NCBI RefSeq assembly: GCF_004123295.1
Contig: NZ_SDMK01000001.1
Location: 1,054,001 to 1,118,000, forward strand
Length of the DNA stretch: 64,000 bases
Direction: 5' to 3'
Source of the DNA: Silvibacterium dinghuense
Lineage (GTDB): Bacteria > Acidobacteriota > Terriglobia > Terriglobales > Acidobacteriaceae
This document shows, piece after piece, positions 54,085 through 61,583 of this stretch. How positions within the stretch are numbered: position 1 is the first letter of the stretch; the number at the start of each line of letters is the position of its first letter. The notes under the pieces are model-generated. The model ran no database searches and had not been told where the DNA came from. It saw nothing but the letters and a program-made list of their open reading frames with translations. Position numbers and translations under genes: made by a program.

Positions 54085-54206
54085 GGAGAACTGCAGGTTC
54101 CTCCACTTCGCTCGCCTTTGGCTCGCTTCGGTCGGAATGACAATCCCTTTGAAAAAGCGAAGCCGCAAGCAGCAGAACGAACCCGCTACACCCTATCCCC
54201 TAAACC
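54085..54206. repeat. Inverted repeat island, right side
   Basis: GAACTGCAGGTTCCTCCACT and GCTTCGGTCGGAATGACAAT (54088-54144) are the reverse complement of the element at 52492-52584, including GCTCGCCTTTGGC. CTACACCCTATCCCC (54187) is the inverted TAGGGTGTAGG tract. It abuts the era stop. Confidence 0.8.
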
Positions 54207-55325
54207 CTAGTTCTCTTCCTCGTCCTGATTTTTAGGAATCAAATGCTCCAGCTGATTCCGCCAATCCAGCGTCTCGATGAACCCGCGCTGCTCGCGCCAG
54301 TTATCGCGGACGATCACATGCAGCTCCATGAAGACACGCGTACCCAGAAGCGATTCGATCTCCTTGCGCGCAGCCGTGCCGATCGCCTTGAGCTTCGCTC
54401 CGCCCTTGCCGATCAGAATCGCCTTCTGCCCGCTGCGCTCGCAGTAGATAGCCGCGGCAATCTTTGTCACCGGCAGCTTCGCGCCCGGTTTCGACGCCCG
54501 CTCCAGCTCTTCCGCTGTCGGCTCTTCGAAGCGCTCGATGATCACGGCCGAAGCGTACGGCACCTCTTCGCCGGTCTCGGTGAGAATCTTCTCGCGGATC
54601 AGCTCGGCGACGAGGAAACGCTCGGGCTGGTCGGTGAACTGCTCCTTCGGAAAATAGCGCTCGCCCTCAGGCAGCACGGCCACCAGGCGATCGATAAGCC
54701 GATCCAGCCCGTCTTTCTTGCGCGCTGAGATCGGAATCACTTCCGCGAACGAATACAGCGACGAGAGCTGCTGGATGAGCGGCAGCAGCTTGGCACGCTC
54801 GATGAGATCGATCTTGTTGAGCAGCAAAAAGACCGGGCAATCGAGTTTCTTTAACAAATCAAATACAAATTCGTCTTCGCTCTGCCCCTCGCGTCCGCCC
54901 GGCCGCTTGGGCGCCGAGCGCGTCACCTGCTTGCCATCGGCTGAGGTAATTGTCAGGCCAAGATTCGGGCTCTCGCCCTCTTCGGCTTCCGGATCGAGGC
55001 CCGGCAGGTCGAGCCGCCGCGTCGCATCCACCATCAGGAGCACGGCATCGCGCGTCTCGAGCGCGTCGTGCACCTCCTGCATCATGCGCTTGTCGAGCGT
55101 GGTATGCGGCTTGTGCACGCCCGGCGTATCCACGAAGACAATCTGCGCAGCCGGCCGCTGTTTCTTGCGCGCGGGCACCTCCACGATGCCGTAAATGCGG
55201 TTGCGCGTGGTCTGCGGCTTCGCCGTGACGATGGCCACCTTCTCACCCACCAGTGAGTTCATCAGCGTGGACTTGCCCGCGTTCGGGCGTCCGAGGATCG
55301 ATACAAATCCCGATCGAAACTTCAT
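54207..55325 (-). CDS. era: Ribosome-associated GTPase Era
   Basis: 372 residues against about 300 usual. G1 GRPNAGKST (residues 11-19), switch I TAKPQTTRNRI, G3 DTPGVHKP, G4 NKIDL, and the KH-domain GKGGAKLKAIG near residue 320. The extra length is an acidic insertion between G3 and G4 (DPEAEEGESPNLGLTITSAD) plus a Lys/Glu tail. Era binds 16S rRNA near its 3' end and checks small-subunit maturation. It is the last gene of ybeY-corC-era, overlapping the CNNM gene by four bases. Confidence 0.95.
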   Translation of the reverse strand: MKFRSGFVSILGRPNAGKSTLMNSLVGEKVAIVTAKPQTTRNRIYGIVEVPARKKQRPAAQIVFVDTPGVHKPHTTLDKRMMQEVHDALETRDAVLLMVDATRRLDLPGLDPEAEEGESPNLGLTITSADGKQVTRSAPKRPGGREGQSEDEFVFDLLKKLDCPVFLLLNKIDLIERAKLLPLIQQLSSLYSFAEVIPISARKKDGLDRLIDRLVAVLPEGERYFPKEQFTDQPERFLVAELIREKILTETGEEVPYASAVIIERFEEPTAEELERASKPGAKLPVTKIAAAIYCERSGQKAILIGKGGAKLKAIGTAARKEIESLLGTRVFMELHVIVRDNWREQRGFIETLDWRNQLEHLIPKNQDEEEN

Positions 55326-56635
55326 GCTTTTTCCTTTTCTTCTGCCGCTGCGTTGGTTTGCTCAGCGCCTACGCGCGAGACATGCAGCCGGTCAATCCTG
55401 CGGTCGGTCGATTCGAGGATTTCGAACCGCAGGCCGTGTTCTTCCACCACCTCGCCGGCCTGCGGAATCCGTCCTGCGGATTCGCTCACCAGGCCGGCCA
55501 CGGTGGTCGCCTCATAGTCTTCGGGCAGCTCCAGCGCCTCGCCCAGCAGCTCTTCCATCTGCTCGACGGGCAGCCATCCGGGCACCGTCCATGAGCCATC
55601 GGCCTCGCGCACCGGGCCGTCCTTATCGTCTTCCTGCTCGTGCTCGTCCTGGATCGCGCCCACCAGCTCTTCGATCAGGTCTTCGATCGTGACCAGGCCG
55701 GCCACGCCGCCGTATTCATCGATCACGATGCGCATGTGCTGCTTCTCGCGCTGCATCTCGCGCAGCAGCTCGTTCACCTTCTTGGTCTCAGGCGTGAAGG
55801 TCGCGGTGCGCTCGATGCTTGCGACCGTCTGCGTGAGCGCGTCTTCGTCGCGGATGCGCAGCAGGTCATGCGCGAAGGCAATGCCCGTCACATGATCGAG
55901 CGAGCCCTCGTACACCGGCACGCGTGAATACGGCTCGTTCACCAGCATTTCGAGAAACGCAGCCAGCATCGTCTCCATGGGCACGGCAAAAATCTCCGGA
56001 CGCGGCGTCATCACATCGCGCACCAGCTTGTCGCCAAACTCCACCGCAGAGCGCACCAGGTCGCGATCGCTCTCTTCCAGAATGCCCTCTTCCTGCCCGG
56101 CTTCGAGCAGCGCCTCCACCGCCTCGGTCGTCGCCTCTTCTTCCTTGCGCGCCGGAGCCTCGGCCAGCGCGGCGATCGAAAGCAGGAAGCCGAGAAAGAG
56201 GGTCGCCGGCATCATCAGGTAGAAGAGCACGCGCAGCACATGCCGCCAGCGCACGATCCAGAGACCGCGCGTGCGCGTAAAGAAAACGAATGGCAGCACC
56301 TGGTTGAAGATCACGACGATCATCACCACGCCCAGGCCAACCTGCAGCACCTCGGGCGCGGTCAGGTGATCGCTCGGCTTGCGGTCGAAGAGCAGCATGC
56401 CGAAGATCAGCGTGAGCCCGGCCAGCGCCAGCTGCGCAAGAATGGCCGCAGAGAGCGCAATGTGGTCACGATCCAGACGCAGACGCGGCTCTACGTGCTG
56501 CTCCCACGCGTCGATATTCTCCTGGAACTCACCGGCGAGAAACTTACCCATCTCCGAGTAGAGGCGACTGACATACGAGGCCAGCGTAAGAATAAGCAGC
56601 AGCAGCGCAATGGAGATCACCGTCCAGAGGCTCAT
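55322..56635 (-). CDS. CNNM/CorC-type membrane protein with CBS pair
   Basis: 437 residues. Three N-terminal helices (TVISIALLLLILTLASYVSR, ALSAAILAQLALAGLTLIFG, VLFYLMMPATLFLGFLLSI) form the CNNM-like core. A cytoplasmic CBS pair follows with VRDVMTPRPEIFAVPMETML, RVPVYEGSLDHVTGIAFAHD and VIDEYGGVAGLVTIEDLIEE. A CorC_HlyC domain ends it, with WLPVEQMEELLGEALELPE and GRIPQAGEVVEEHGLRFEIL. Members are linked to Mg2+/Co2+ efflux. It sits between ybeY and era as in many genomes, overlapping both by four bases. Confidence 0.92.
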   Translation of the reverse strand: MSLWTVISIALLLLILTLASYVSRLYSEMGKFLAGEFQENIDAWEQHVEPRLRLDRDHIALSAAILAQLALAGLTLIFGMLLFDRKPSDHLTAPEVLQVGLGVVMIVVIFNQVLPFVFFTRTRGLWIVRWRHVLRVLFYLMMPATLFLGFLLSIAALAEAPARKEEEATTEAVEALLEAGQEEGILEESDRDLVRSAVEFGDKLVRDVMTPRPEIFAVPMETMLAAFLEMLVNEPYSRVPVYEGSLDHVTGIAFAHDLLRIRDEDALTQTVASIERTATFTPETKKVNELLREMQREKQHMRIVIDEYGGVAGLVTIEDLIEELVGAIQDEHEQEDDKDGPVREADGSWTVPGWLPVEQMEELLGEALELPEDYEATTVAGLVSESAGRIPQAGEVVEEHGLRFEILESTDRRIDRLHVSRVGAEQTNAAAEEKEKA

Positions 56636-57222
56636 CGCGCGCGGCTCCTGGAGTCTTTATGCGTTGCCACTTTCTTCGCGGAGACCTGCTTCGCAACAGC
56701 CTTTTTTGCAGGCGCCTTCTTCGCGCTTTTCTTCACAGGTGAAGTGTTTTTCTCCGCAGGCTTCGCTTTACCCAGGGTCCGCAAGATCAGACCTGCTTCC
56801 AGCCCTAGCTTCTTGCGCAGGCGCTCTTCCTTGCGCGCCATCTCGCCGTCGTCGACCTCGTGGTCGTATCCGGCCAGGTGCAGCGCACCATGCAGCAGCA
56901 GCACTTCCAGCTCGATCACCAGCGCATGCCCGCGCGATTCGGCCTCGCGTGCGGCGGTTTCGACCGAGATCGCCAGATCACCGGCAATGCCCATCGCCTG
57001 CCCCATCTCGTCAGCCGGGAAAGAGAGCACGTCCGTCGCCTTGTCCTTCTTGCGATAGTCGCGATTCAGGCGGCGAATCTCCGCATCGCCGGTCAGCAGC
57101 ACGGAAACTTCGCCCTTCAGGCGCGCCTCGGCCTGCGCGGCGGCCAGAAAGCGCGTGAGCCGCGCCCGCTTGAGCGCGGTCCGCCCGAACTTCTCCTCTA
57201 TCTCTGGGTCGATGTCGATCAT
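56632..57222 (-). CDS. ybeY: Endoribonuclease YbeY with a lysine-rich tail
   Basis: 196 residues from the ATG at 57222; the longer frame would start inside the terminator at 57256. The zinc site is HGALHLAGYDH, with the preceding RKKDKATDVLSFPAD and ELEVLLLHG. YbeY processes 16S rRNA and takes part in ribosome quality control. The last ~45 residues are Lys/Ala/Pro-rich (KKSAKKAPAKKAVAKQ, VATHKDSRSRAR), resembling histone H1-type tails, and are an addition to the family. It is coupled to the CNNM gene; phoH lies upstream across a terminator. Confidence 0.95.
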   Translation of the reverse strand: MIDIDPEIEEKFGRTALKRARLTRFLAAAQAEARLKGEVSVLLTGDAEIRRLNRDYRKKDKATDVLSFPADEMGQAMGIAGDLAISVETAAREAESRGHALVIELEVLLLHGALHLAGYDHEVDDGEMARKEERLRKKLGLEAGLILRTLGKAKPAEKNTSPVKKSAKKAPAKKAVAKQVSAKKVATHKDSRSRAR

Positions 57223-57255
57223 GGTCTGAAATGGCTCATCACGTGCAGACAAAGC

Positions 57256-57282
57256 AAAAGGAGGGCACTGAGCCCTCCTTTT
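57256..57282 (-). terminator. Terminator between phoH and ybeY
   Basis: Perfect 11-bp arms AAAAGGAGGGC / GCCCTCCTTTT, loop ACTGA. A short T-run follows on minus. It separates phoH from ybeY although they usually form one operon. Confidence 0.8.
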
Positions 57283-57305
57283 GAGGATACCCCACAGCAA
57301 AACCG

Positions 57306-58319
57306 TTACTGCGGTTTCGAGGCGCTCGAGCCATCGCCTTCCGGCATGCGCAGCGGCAGCTCCGGCTGCTGACGGCCGAAGTTGTCGTAGGCCTGGATGA
57401 TGCGCTGCACCAGCTGGTGACGCACCACGTCACCGCTCTCAAAGTGCGTGAAAGCAATGCCGTCCACGCCCTCGAGGATCGACATCGCCTCCACCAGCCC
57501 GGATTTGCGCGGATTGGGGAGATCGATCTGCGTAATGTCCCCGGTGATGACGGCCTTGGAATTGTTGCCCAGGCGTGTGAGGAACATCTTCATCTGCTCG
57601 CTGGTCGTGTTCTGCGCCTCATCCATGATGACGAAGGCATCGTTCAGCGTGCGTCCGCGCATGAAGGCCAGCGGCGCAACCTCGATGATGTTCTTCTCCA
57701 GCATACGGTCCACGCGCTCCGGCTCGAGCAGGTCATAGAGCGCGTCATAGAGCGGACGGAGGTAGGGATCGACCTTCTCCTGCAGGCTGCCGGGCAGGAA
57801 ACCCAGCTTCTCTCCGGCCTCGACCGCCGGACGCACTAGGATGATGCGGCTGACCTTCTTCGCCAGCAGCGCCGAGGCGGCCATGGCTACGGCAAGGTAC
57901 GTCTTGCCGGTGCCCGCCGGCCCGATCCCGAAGGCCATGTCGTTCTGCTCGATCGACTCGACGTAGCGCCGCTGGTTGATCGACCGCGGCTGCACCATGC
58001 GCTTGATGCCGCCCGCCGCACGCTGCTTGCCGCTCTCCGTGAGCGAGCGCAGCGACACCGCCGGATCGGCGACGACCAGCCGCAGCATGCTGTGCAGCTC
58101 CGCGCCCTGGGGGCACTGCCCCGCCTTGCACATGGCCTCGTAGTCGGCAAAGATGCGCTCGACCCGCACGATGTTCTGCGGCGCGCCCTCCACCACCACG
58201 GCATCCGATTGGAGATCGATGCGCACATGGAGCATGTCCTCCATGAGCCTGAGGTTTTCATCGCGGGTCCCGAAAAGGGGCTCAAGGTTCGGCGTGATGT
58301 CGAGCGCTTTTTTGGTCAA
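57306..58319 (-). CDS. phoH: PhoH-family ATPase
   Basis: 337 residues from a TTG start whose early residues ([16 protein letters not shown]) match the family. The P-loop [20 protein letters not shown] is followed by [20 protein letters not shown] and Walker [11 protein letters not shown] with [20 protein letters not shown], then [10 protein letters not shown]. PhoH is a cytoplasmic ATPase, possibly an RNA helicase, tied to ybeY and ribosome maturation. The start has no clear ribosome site. Confidence 0.94.
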   Translation of the reverse strand: MTKKALDITPNLEPLFGTRDENLRLMEDMLHVRIDLQSDAVVVEGAPQNIVRVERIFADYEAMCKAGQCPQGAELHSMLRLVVADPAVSLRSLTESGKQRAAGGIKRMVQPRSINQRRYVESIEQNDMAFGIGPAGTGKTYLAVAMAASALLAKKVSRIILVRPAVEAGEKLGFLPGSLQEKVDPYLRPLYDALYDLLEPERVDRMLEKNIIEVAPLAFMRGRTLNDAFVIMDEAQNTTSEQMKMFLTRLGNNSKAVITGDITQIDLPNPRKSGLVEAMSILEGVDGIAFTHFESGDVVRHQLVQRIIQAYDNFGRQQPELPLRMPEGDGSSASKPQ

Positions 58320-58618
58320 AAGGAGAAATGCCCTCCGGGTTGGGCCGTTGCCGGCGCCGTGGATTTTAGATGGGGATGGGTGCAGAGAGAACCTTCAGCC
58401 GGGGAGCAGGCGCGAGTGGCCATGAAACGAAATCGAAGACAGGCCGGACAGGCCTCCTCGCGATCCCGATGCACTCCGCCGCTGTGCCGAAGGGTAACGA
58501 TGCGCTCAGAGTAGCCCCGTCGGGACGACGAGTCAATGCGCAGGCAGTGAATTTTTCAAGACCGATGTATCCGGATAGAAACAGCGGCGCTACCGCTGCA
58601 CGGGCTTCGCGCGGCTTT

Positions 58619-58936
58619 TTACGCCACGACCTCCAGCCCCTTCTTCGCTACCAGCGAAAGCAGCTTCAGCGACGCGCCCTGCGGACGCTTCTCGCCGCGC
58701 TCCCATTTACTCACCAGGCTTGGCGTCACGTTCAGATAGGCTGCGAAGACCGCCTGACTCGCCTGTTCCCTATCGCGCAGTGCGCGAATCTGGGCCGGCG
58801 TCATCTCCTGGACCGGGGTCAGGCAGAGTGCATCGAACTTCCGCATCGTCTTACGATCCATGCCTCCTACACGGTAGAGATCCGCCGCAGCCTCGTGCAC
58901 AGCTGCCATGGCATCGCTGCGAAACTTCTTAGGCAT
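58619..58936 (-). CDS. XRE-type HTH antitoxin (HigA-like)
   Basis: 105 residues from the ATG at 58936 (PKKFRSDAMAAVHEAAADLY). The HTH is in the C-terminal half: LTPAQIRALRDREQASQAVF-type TPAQIRALRDREQASQAVFA, then AYLNVTPSLVSKWERGEKRP and GASLKLLSLVAKKGLEVV. The domain order (N-terminal helix, then XRE fold) is that of HigA2/MqsA-like antitoxins that bind their toxin and the operon promoter. It begins eight bases before the end of the toxin gene, so the pair is translationally coupled with the toxin first. Confidence 0.87.
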   Translation of the reverse strand: MPKKFRSDAMAAVHEAAADLYRVGGMDRKTMRKFDALCLTPVQEMTPAQIRALRDREQASQAVFAAYLNVTPSLVSKWERGEKRPQGASLKLLSLVAKKGLEVVA

Positions 58937-59342
58937 TGCCTTCCTCCCCCGAAGGTCCAACTTGCAACAAGGCACCATCCCTCACCCGCTGCGCGATTTC
59001 GGCCTCCGTATAGCCAAGTACCACTCGTGCGAGTTCTCGAAAGGCGTCGAGCTCATCCAGACGAATATTTGCCCGGTCCTTCTTCTCGAAACCATAGACG
59101 TACACCAGCCTGTCACCCCGCCGGAAGAAGATGATCGATCTGGAGCCGCCAGATTTCCCTTCTCCTGCCCGCGCGATTCGCTGTTTGATGACCCCGCCTC
59201 CGAGGTCCGCATCGATCAGCCCCTGCTCGGCTGCCTTTGCTGCCTGCAGTAAATCAGCATCGGATATACGCGCTTTCCGCTGGAAGCGTGCAAACGGCCT
59301 GCTCTTATAAACCGCCAGCGGCTGCCGGGGCATCCTGCCCAC
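58929..59342 (-). CDS. RelE/HigB-type toxin (DUF1044-like)
   Basis: 137 residues. The fold block KSRPFARFQRKARISDADLL, then LGGGVIKQRIARAGEGKSGG, SRSIIFFRRGDRLVYVYGFE and KKDRANIRLDELDAFRELA, matches the HigB2/YgiU-like RelE superfamily, whose members cleave mRNA on the ribosome. The Gly-rich KSGGSRS loop, Arg and FF-type strand are in place. It precedes its antitoxin, the higBA order, and overlaps it. A palindrome for autoregulation is not obvious upstream. Confidence 0.87.
   Translation of the reverse strand: MGRMPRQPLAVYKSRPFARFQRKARISDADLLQAAKAAEQGLIDADLGGGVIKQRIARAGEGKSGGSRSIIFFRRGDRLVYVYGFEKKDRANIRLDELDAFRELARVVLGYTEAEIAQRVRDGALLQVGPSGEEGNA
58937..59342 (-). other. Spacer note: see toxin gene 58929-59342
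   Basis: This stretch is entirely the toxin coding region; no other feature lies in it. The 299-base gap 58320-58618 between the antitoxin and phoH holds no gene that I can recognise and should carry the phoH promoter. Confidence 0.3.
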
Positions 59343-59392
59343 AGAAATACTCTAGCACTGAGTGCTATGACTGAGTGATTCATTCTGCGGCA

Positions 59393-60739
59393 TCAGCCAA
59401 ACACTTCCCGGTCCAGAAACGCATTCCGGAACTTGCCGTGTGGATCGAGCTGCGCCGCCAGCGCGCGAAACTCCGCCATCCGCGGATATTGCGCATCGAT
59501 TTTTTCCGGTGCCAGGGTGAAGACCTTGCCCCAGTGCGGACGCGGCTGGAAGGGTGCGAGTGCCTGCTCGATCTCCGGCAGCACGGCGTGGACAGCCTCG
59601 ATTTCCGGCTTCCACGTGAAGTGAATGGCGAGCGACGGCCGCCGGTACGCCATGCTCAGCCAGAGGTCATCGGCGGCGACGGTGCGCAGCTCGGTAATGA
59701 AGAGGTGCGGCGTGATTTTGTCCTTGAGCTTCTCTACGGCGCGGATTGCCTCGTAGCCATGCTCGCGCGGCACAAAGTACTCCGTCTGGATTTCGTTGCC
59801 GCTGGAAGGCGTGAAGGCCATCTTGAAGTGCGGCAGCCGCTCATACCATGGCCCCGGCACGCCGAGCTGCTCGGTGCACGGCGTCGCATCGTGGCCGAGA
59901 ATGGGATGCACCTTCACCGTGGCCGCCTTCGCGCCGTGGAACTCGTCCTCGAAACGGATCTGGCCACCTTCAACCTTGCGCTTCAGCCATACCTGCGTCG
60001 CGCGGTTCTGCTGCCAGTCGGTAAAGAGACTCACGCTGTAAGCCGAGCCGAAGATGGCATCGAGATCGTGCTCCAGGCGATCGAAGCTCAGGTCGAGATA
60101 AACCTTCTGCGCCACCTGAAAGCTCGGCACCACATGCACCGTAGTCGAGGCCTGCACGCCGACCGACCCCAGCGCGACGACCATGCCATCGAATCGATTT
60201 CCTCCGTCTTTCTCGCGGGAGAACGAGTGAAGCTGGCCGTCGGCGGTGATCAGCTCGAAGCCTTCCACCGCGGAAGACAGGTTCCTGTTTTCATTTCCCG
60301 ACCCGTGCGTGGCCGTGGCGCAGGCTCCGGCCACCGTCACATGGGGCAGCGAGGCCAGATTGTGGACGGCATAGCCCTTCGCGTCGAGCCAGGGCGCCAG
60401 TTTGCCATAGCGGACACCGCCGCCCACGGTCACCGTCTTCGCCGTCTCATTCAGCTCCATCGATTCGAGCTTTTCGAGCGAAATCTGTGCCGCGGTGCTG
60501 TCCGCGATGCGGTTGAAGCAGTGCCGCGCGCCCAGCGCGCGGATCTTCGAGGCCGCGCGGATGGTTTCCCGGGCCTCGTCGACCGACGAGGGGATAAAAA
60601 GCTGGTCCGTGCTGTACTCGATGTTTCCCGCCCAGTTCGTCCGATGCGCCGCCAAGGTCTTCTCCGCCTTCAGCATACGGGAGACGACCGTACCCGCCGC
60701 CGCTGCGCCCGATACCTTCAAGAACTCTCGCTTGTTCAT
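59393..60739 (-). CDS. FAD-linked oxidase, alditol/xylitol oxidase-like
   Basis: 448 residues from the ATG at 60739 (NKREFLKVSGAAAAGTVVSR), which looks like an export signal with K-R rather than twin Arg. The PCMH FAD domain has LFIPSSVDEARETIRAASKI and ALGARHCFNRIADS; the His there matches the covalent FAD His of AldO. Then GGGVRYGKLAPWLDAKGYAV, ATATHGSGNENRNLSSAVEG. The C-terminal ALO domain ends PHGKFRNAFLDREVFG. Family members oxidise alditols or aldonolactones with O2 to give H2O2. The exported form suggests periplasmic polyol oxidation. Substrate unknown. Confidence 0.88.
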   Translation of the reverse strand: MNKREFLKVSGAAAAGTVVSRMLKAEKTLAAHRTNWAGNIEYSTDQLFIPSSVDEARETIRAASKIRALGARHCFNRIADSTAAQISLEKLESMELNETAKTVTVGGGVRYGKLAPWLDAKGYAVHNLASLPHVTVAGACATATHGSGNENRNLSSAVEGFELITADGQLHSFSREKDGGNRFDGMVVALGSVGVQASTTVHVVPSFQVAQKVYLDLSFDRLEHDLDAIFGSAYSVSLFTDWQQNRATQVWLKRKVEGGQIRFEDEFHGAKAATVKVHPILGHDATPCTEQLGVPGPWYERLPHFKMAFTPSSGNEIQTEYFVPREHGYEAIRAVEKLKDKITPHLFITELRTVAADDLWLSMAYRRPSLAIHFTWKPEIEAVHAVLPEIEQALAPFQPRPHWGKVFTLAPEKIDAQYPRMAEFRALAAQLDPHGKFRNAFLDREVFG

Positions 60740-60861
60740 AGGCCGTCCATGCTCGCCCGGAGCCTGCACGAGCGTCAATGGCCTTGCGATCTGAGTTGTG
60801 CACGGGCCTGCGTCCGCAACTCAAGACCACAGCATGAACCGCCTCATTTGATTGATAGAAT

Positions 60862-60889
60862 TGAAGTTAAGGCAGGGAGCGATACACTC
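60862..60889 (+). promoter_or_regulatory. Predicted sigma-70-type promoter of rpsT
   Basis: TTGAAG at 60862 and TACACT at 60884 with a 16-base spacer. The transcript would start near 60897, immediately before the nested hairpins. Confidence 0.5.
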
Positions 60890-60899
60890 TCCAAATAAC

Positions 60900-60978
60900 A
60901 GTAATAGCCTAAAAAGGCTATTACTCTCTTATAGAAAGTCACTCTCTTTTAGAGAGTGACTTTCTATAAGAGAGTAAT
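60900..60978 (+). promoter_or_regulatory. Nested hairpins in the rpsT leader
   Basis: First stem AGTAATAGCCT / AGGCTATTACT (60900-60925) with loop AAAA. Second stem has 28 perfect base pairs: 60920-60947 with 60951-60978 and a 3-base loop TTT. The segment ATTACT at 60920-60925 belongs to both stems, so they are mutually exclusive. No T-run follows the long stem. The ATG of rpsT is 128 bases downstream. Confidence 0.75.
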
Positions 60979-61106
60979 CCGGAAGAATTCCCTTGCCGGG
61001 GTCGGTTTCCAATTGACCGGCGGGGCGAGTTCCCCTAAACTTAAGGTTTGCAGGGGATGCCTCATTGCCTGCATCCCAACTTCAGGAAAAGAGTTCAAGA
61101 ACTACC

Positions 61107-61382
61107 ATGGCAAATCACGTCTCCGCGCTGAAGCGCGTTCGTCAGACCGAGAAGAAGACTGCAGTGAACCGCGCCAACAAGAGCCGCGTGCGCGGCAGCC
61201 TCCGCCTTCTGCGTGAGGCGATCCAGAAGGGCGATGTCAAGGCTGCGGCCGAGCAGTATCGCGCCACCGCTTCCGCTCTGGATAAGAGCGTCCAGAAGGG
61301 CATCCTGCACGCCAACACGGCTTCCCGCTACAAGAGCCGCCTGAACGCCCGCGTGAAGGCCCTGGCGCTCAAGGCCGCCTAA
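61107..61382 (+). CDS. rpsT: 30S ribosomal protein S20
   Basis: 91 residues from the ATG at 61107 ([20 protein letters not shown]); a frame extending 14 codons upstream has no family support. The sequence is basic and helical: [40 protein letters not shown] and [21 protein letters not shown]20 binds 16S rRNA helices 9, 11, 13 and 44. It has its own promoter, a long structured leader and a terminator at 61450. In E. coli S20 represses its own translation; a similar control could act here through the leader. Confidence 0.97.
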   Translation: MANHVSALKRVRQTEKKTAVNRANKSRVRGSLRLLREAIQKGDVKAAAEQYRATASALDKSVQKGILHANTASRYKSRLNARVKALALKAA

Positions 61383-61435
61383 AGCTTCTAGCTTCTAGCT
61401 TCTAGCTTCTAGCTTCTAGCTTCTAGCTTCTAGCT
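61383..61435. repeat. AGCTTCT heptamer tandem array, seven copies
   Basis: Seven exact AGCTTCT units and a partial one follow the rpsT stop directly. A degenerate inverted copy (AGCTAGAAGCTGCC) lies at 61570-61583, beyond the terminator. Confidence 0.9.
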
Positions 61436-61449
61436 AAAGATTGAAAATG

Positions 61450-61476
61450 AAAGGCCACGCTCGATGCGTGGCCTTT
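61450..61476 (+). terminator. Terminator of rpsT
   Basis: Perfect 11-bp stem AAAGGCCACGC / GCGTGGCCTTT, loop TCGAT, then TTGTTGTTTTTG. Confidence 0.88.
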
Positions 61477-61512
61477 TTGTTGTTTTTGTGTTGATTTTCT
61501 GGGGTCTGGGAA

Positions 61513-61547
61513 CCCACATCTCGAACGGCACGAGATGTGGGGCACCC
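61513..61547 (-). repeat. GGGTGCCCCA-type hairpin, inverted
   Basis: Arms CCCACATCTCG / CGAGATGTGGG (61513-61541) with loop AACGGCA, followed by GCACCC. On minus it reads GGGTGCCCCACATCTCG, the usual family start with a new arm sequence. Confidence 0.75.
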
Positions 61548-61583
61548 GGGTTCTCGCTAAAAGCTAGTAGCTAGAAGCTGCCT

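Noticed and set aside
8451-54206. A CRISPR-like array
   Set aside because: The repeats are dispersed, palindromic and not separated by uniform spacers, and no cas gene is present.
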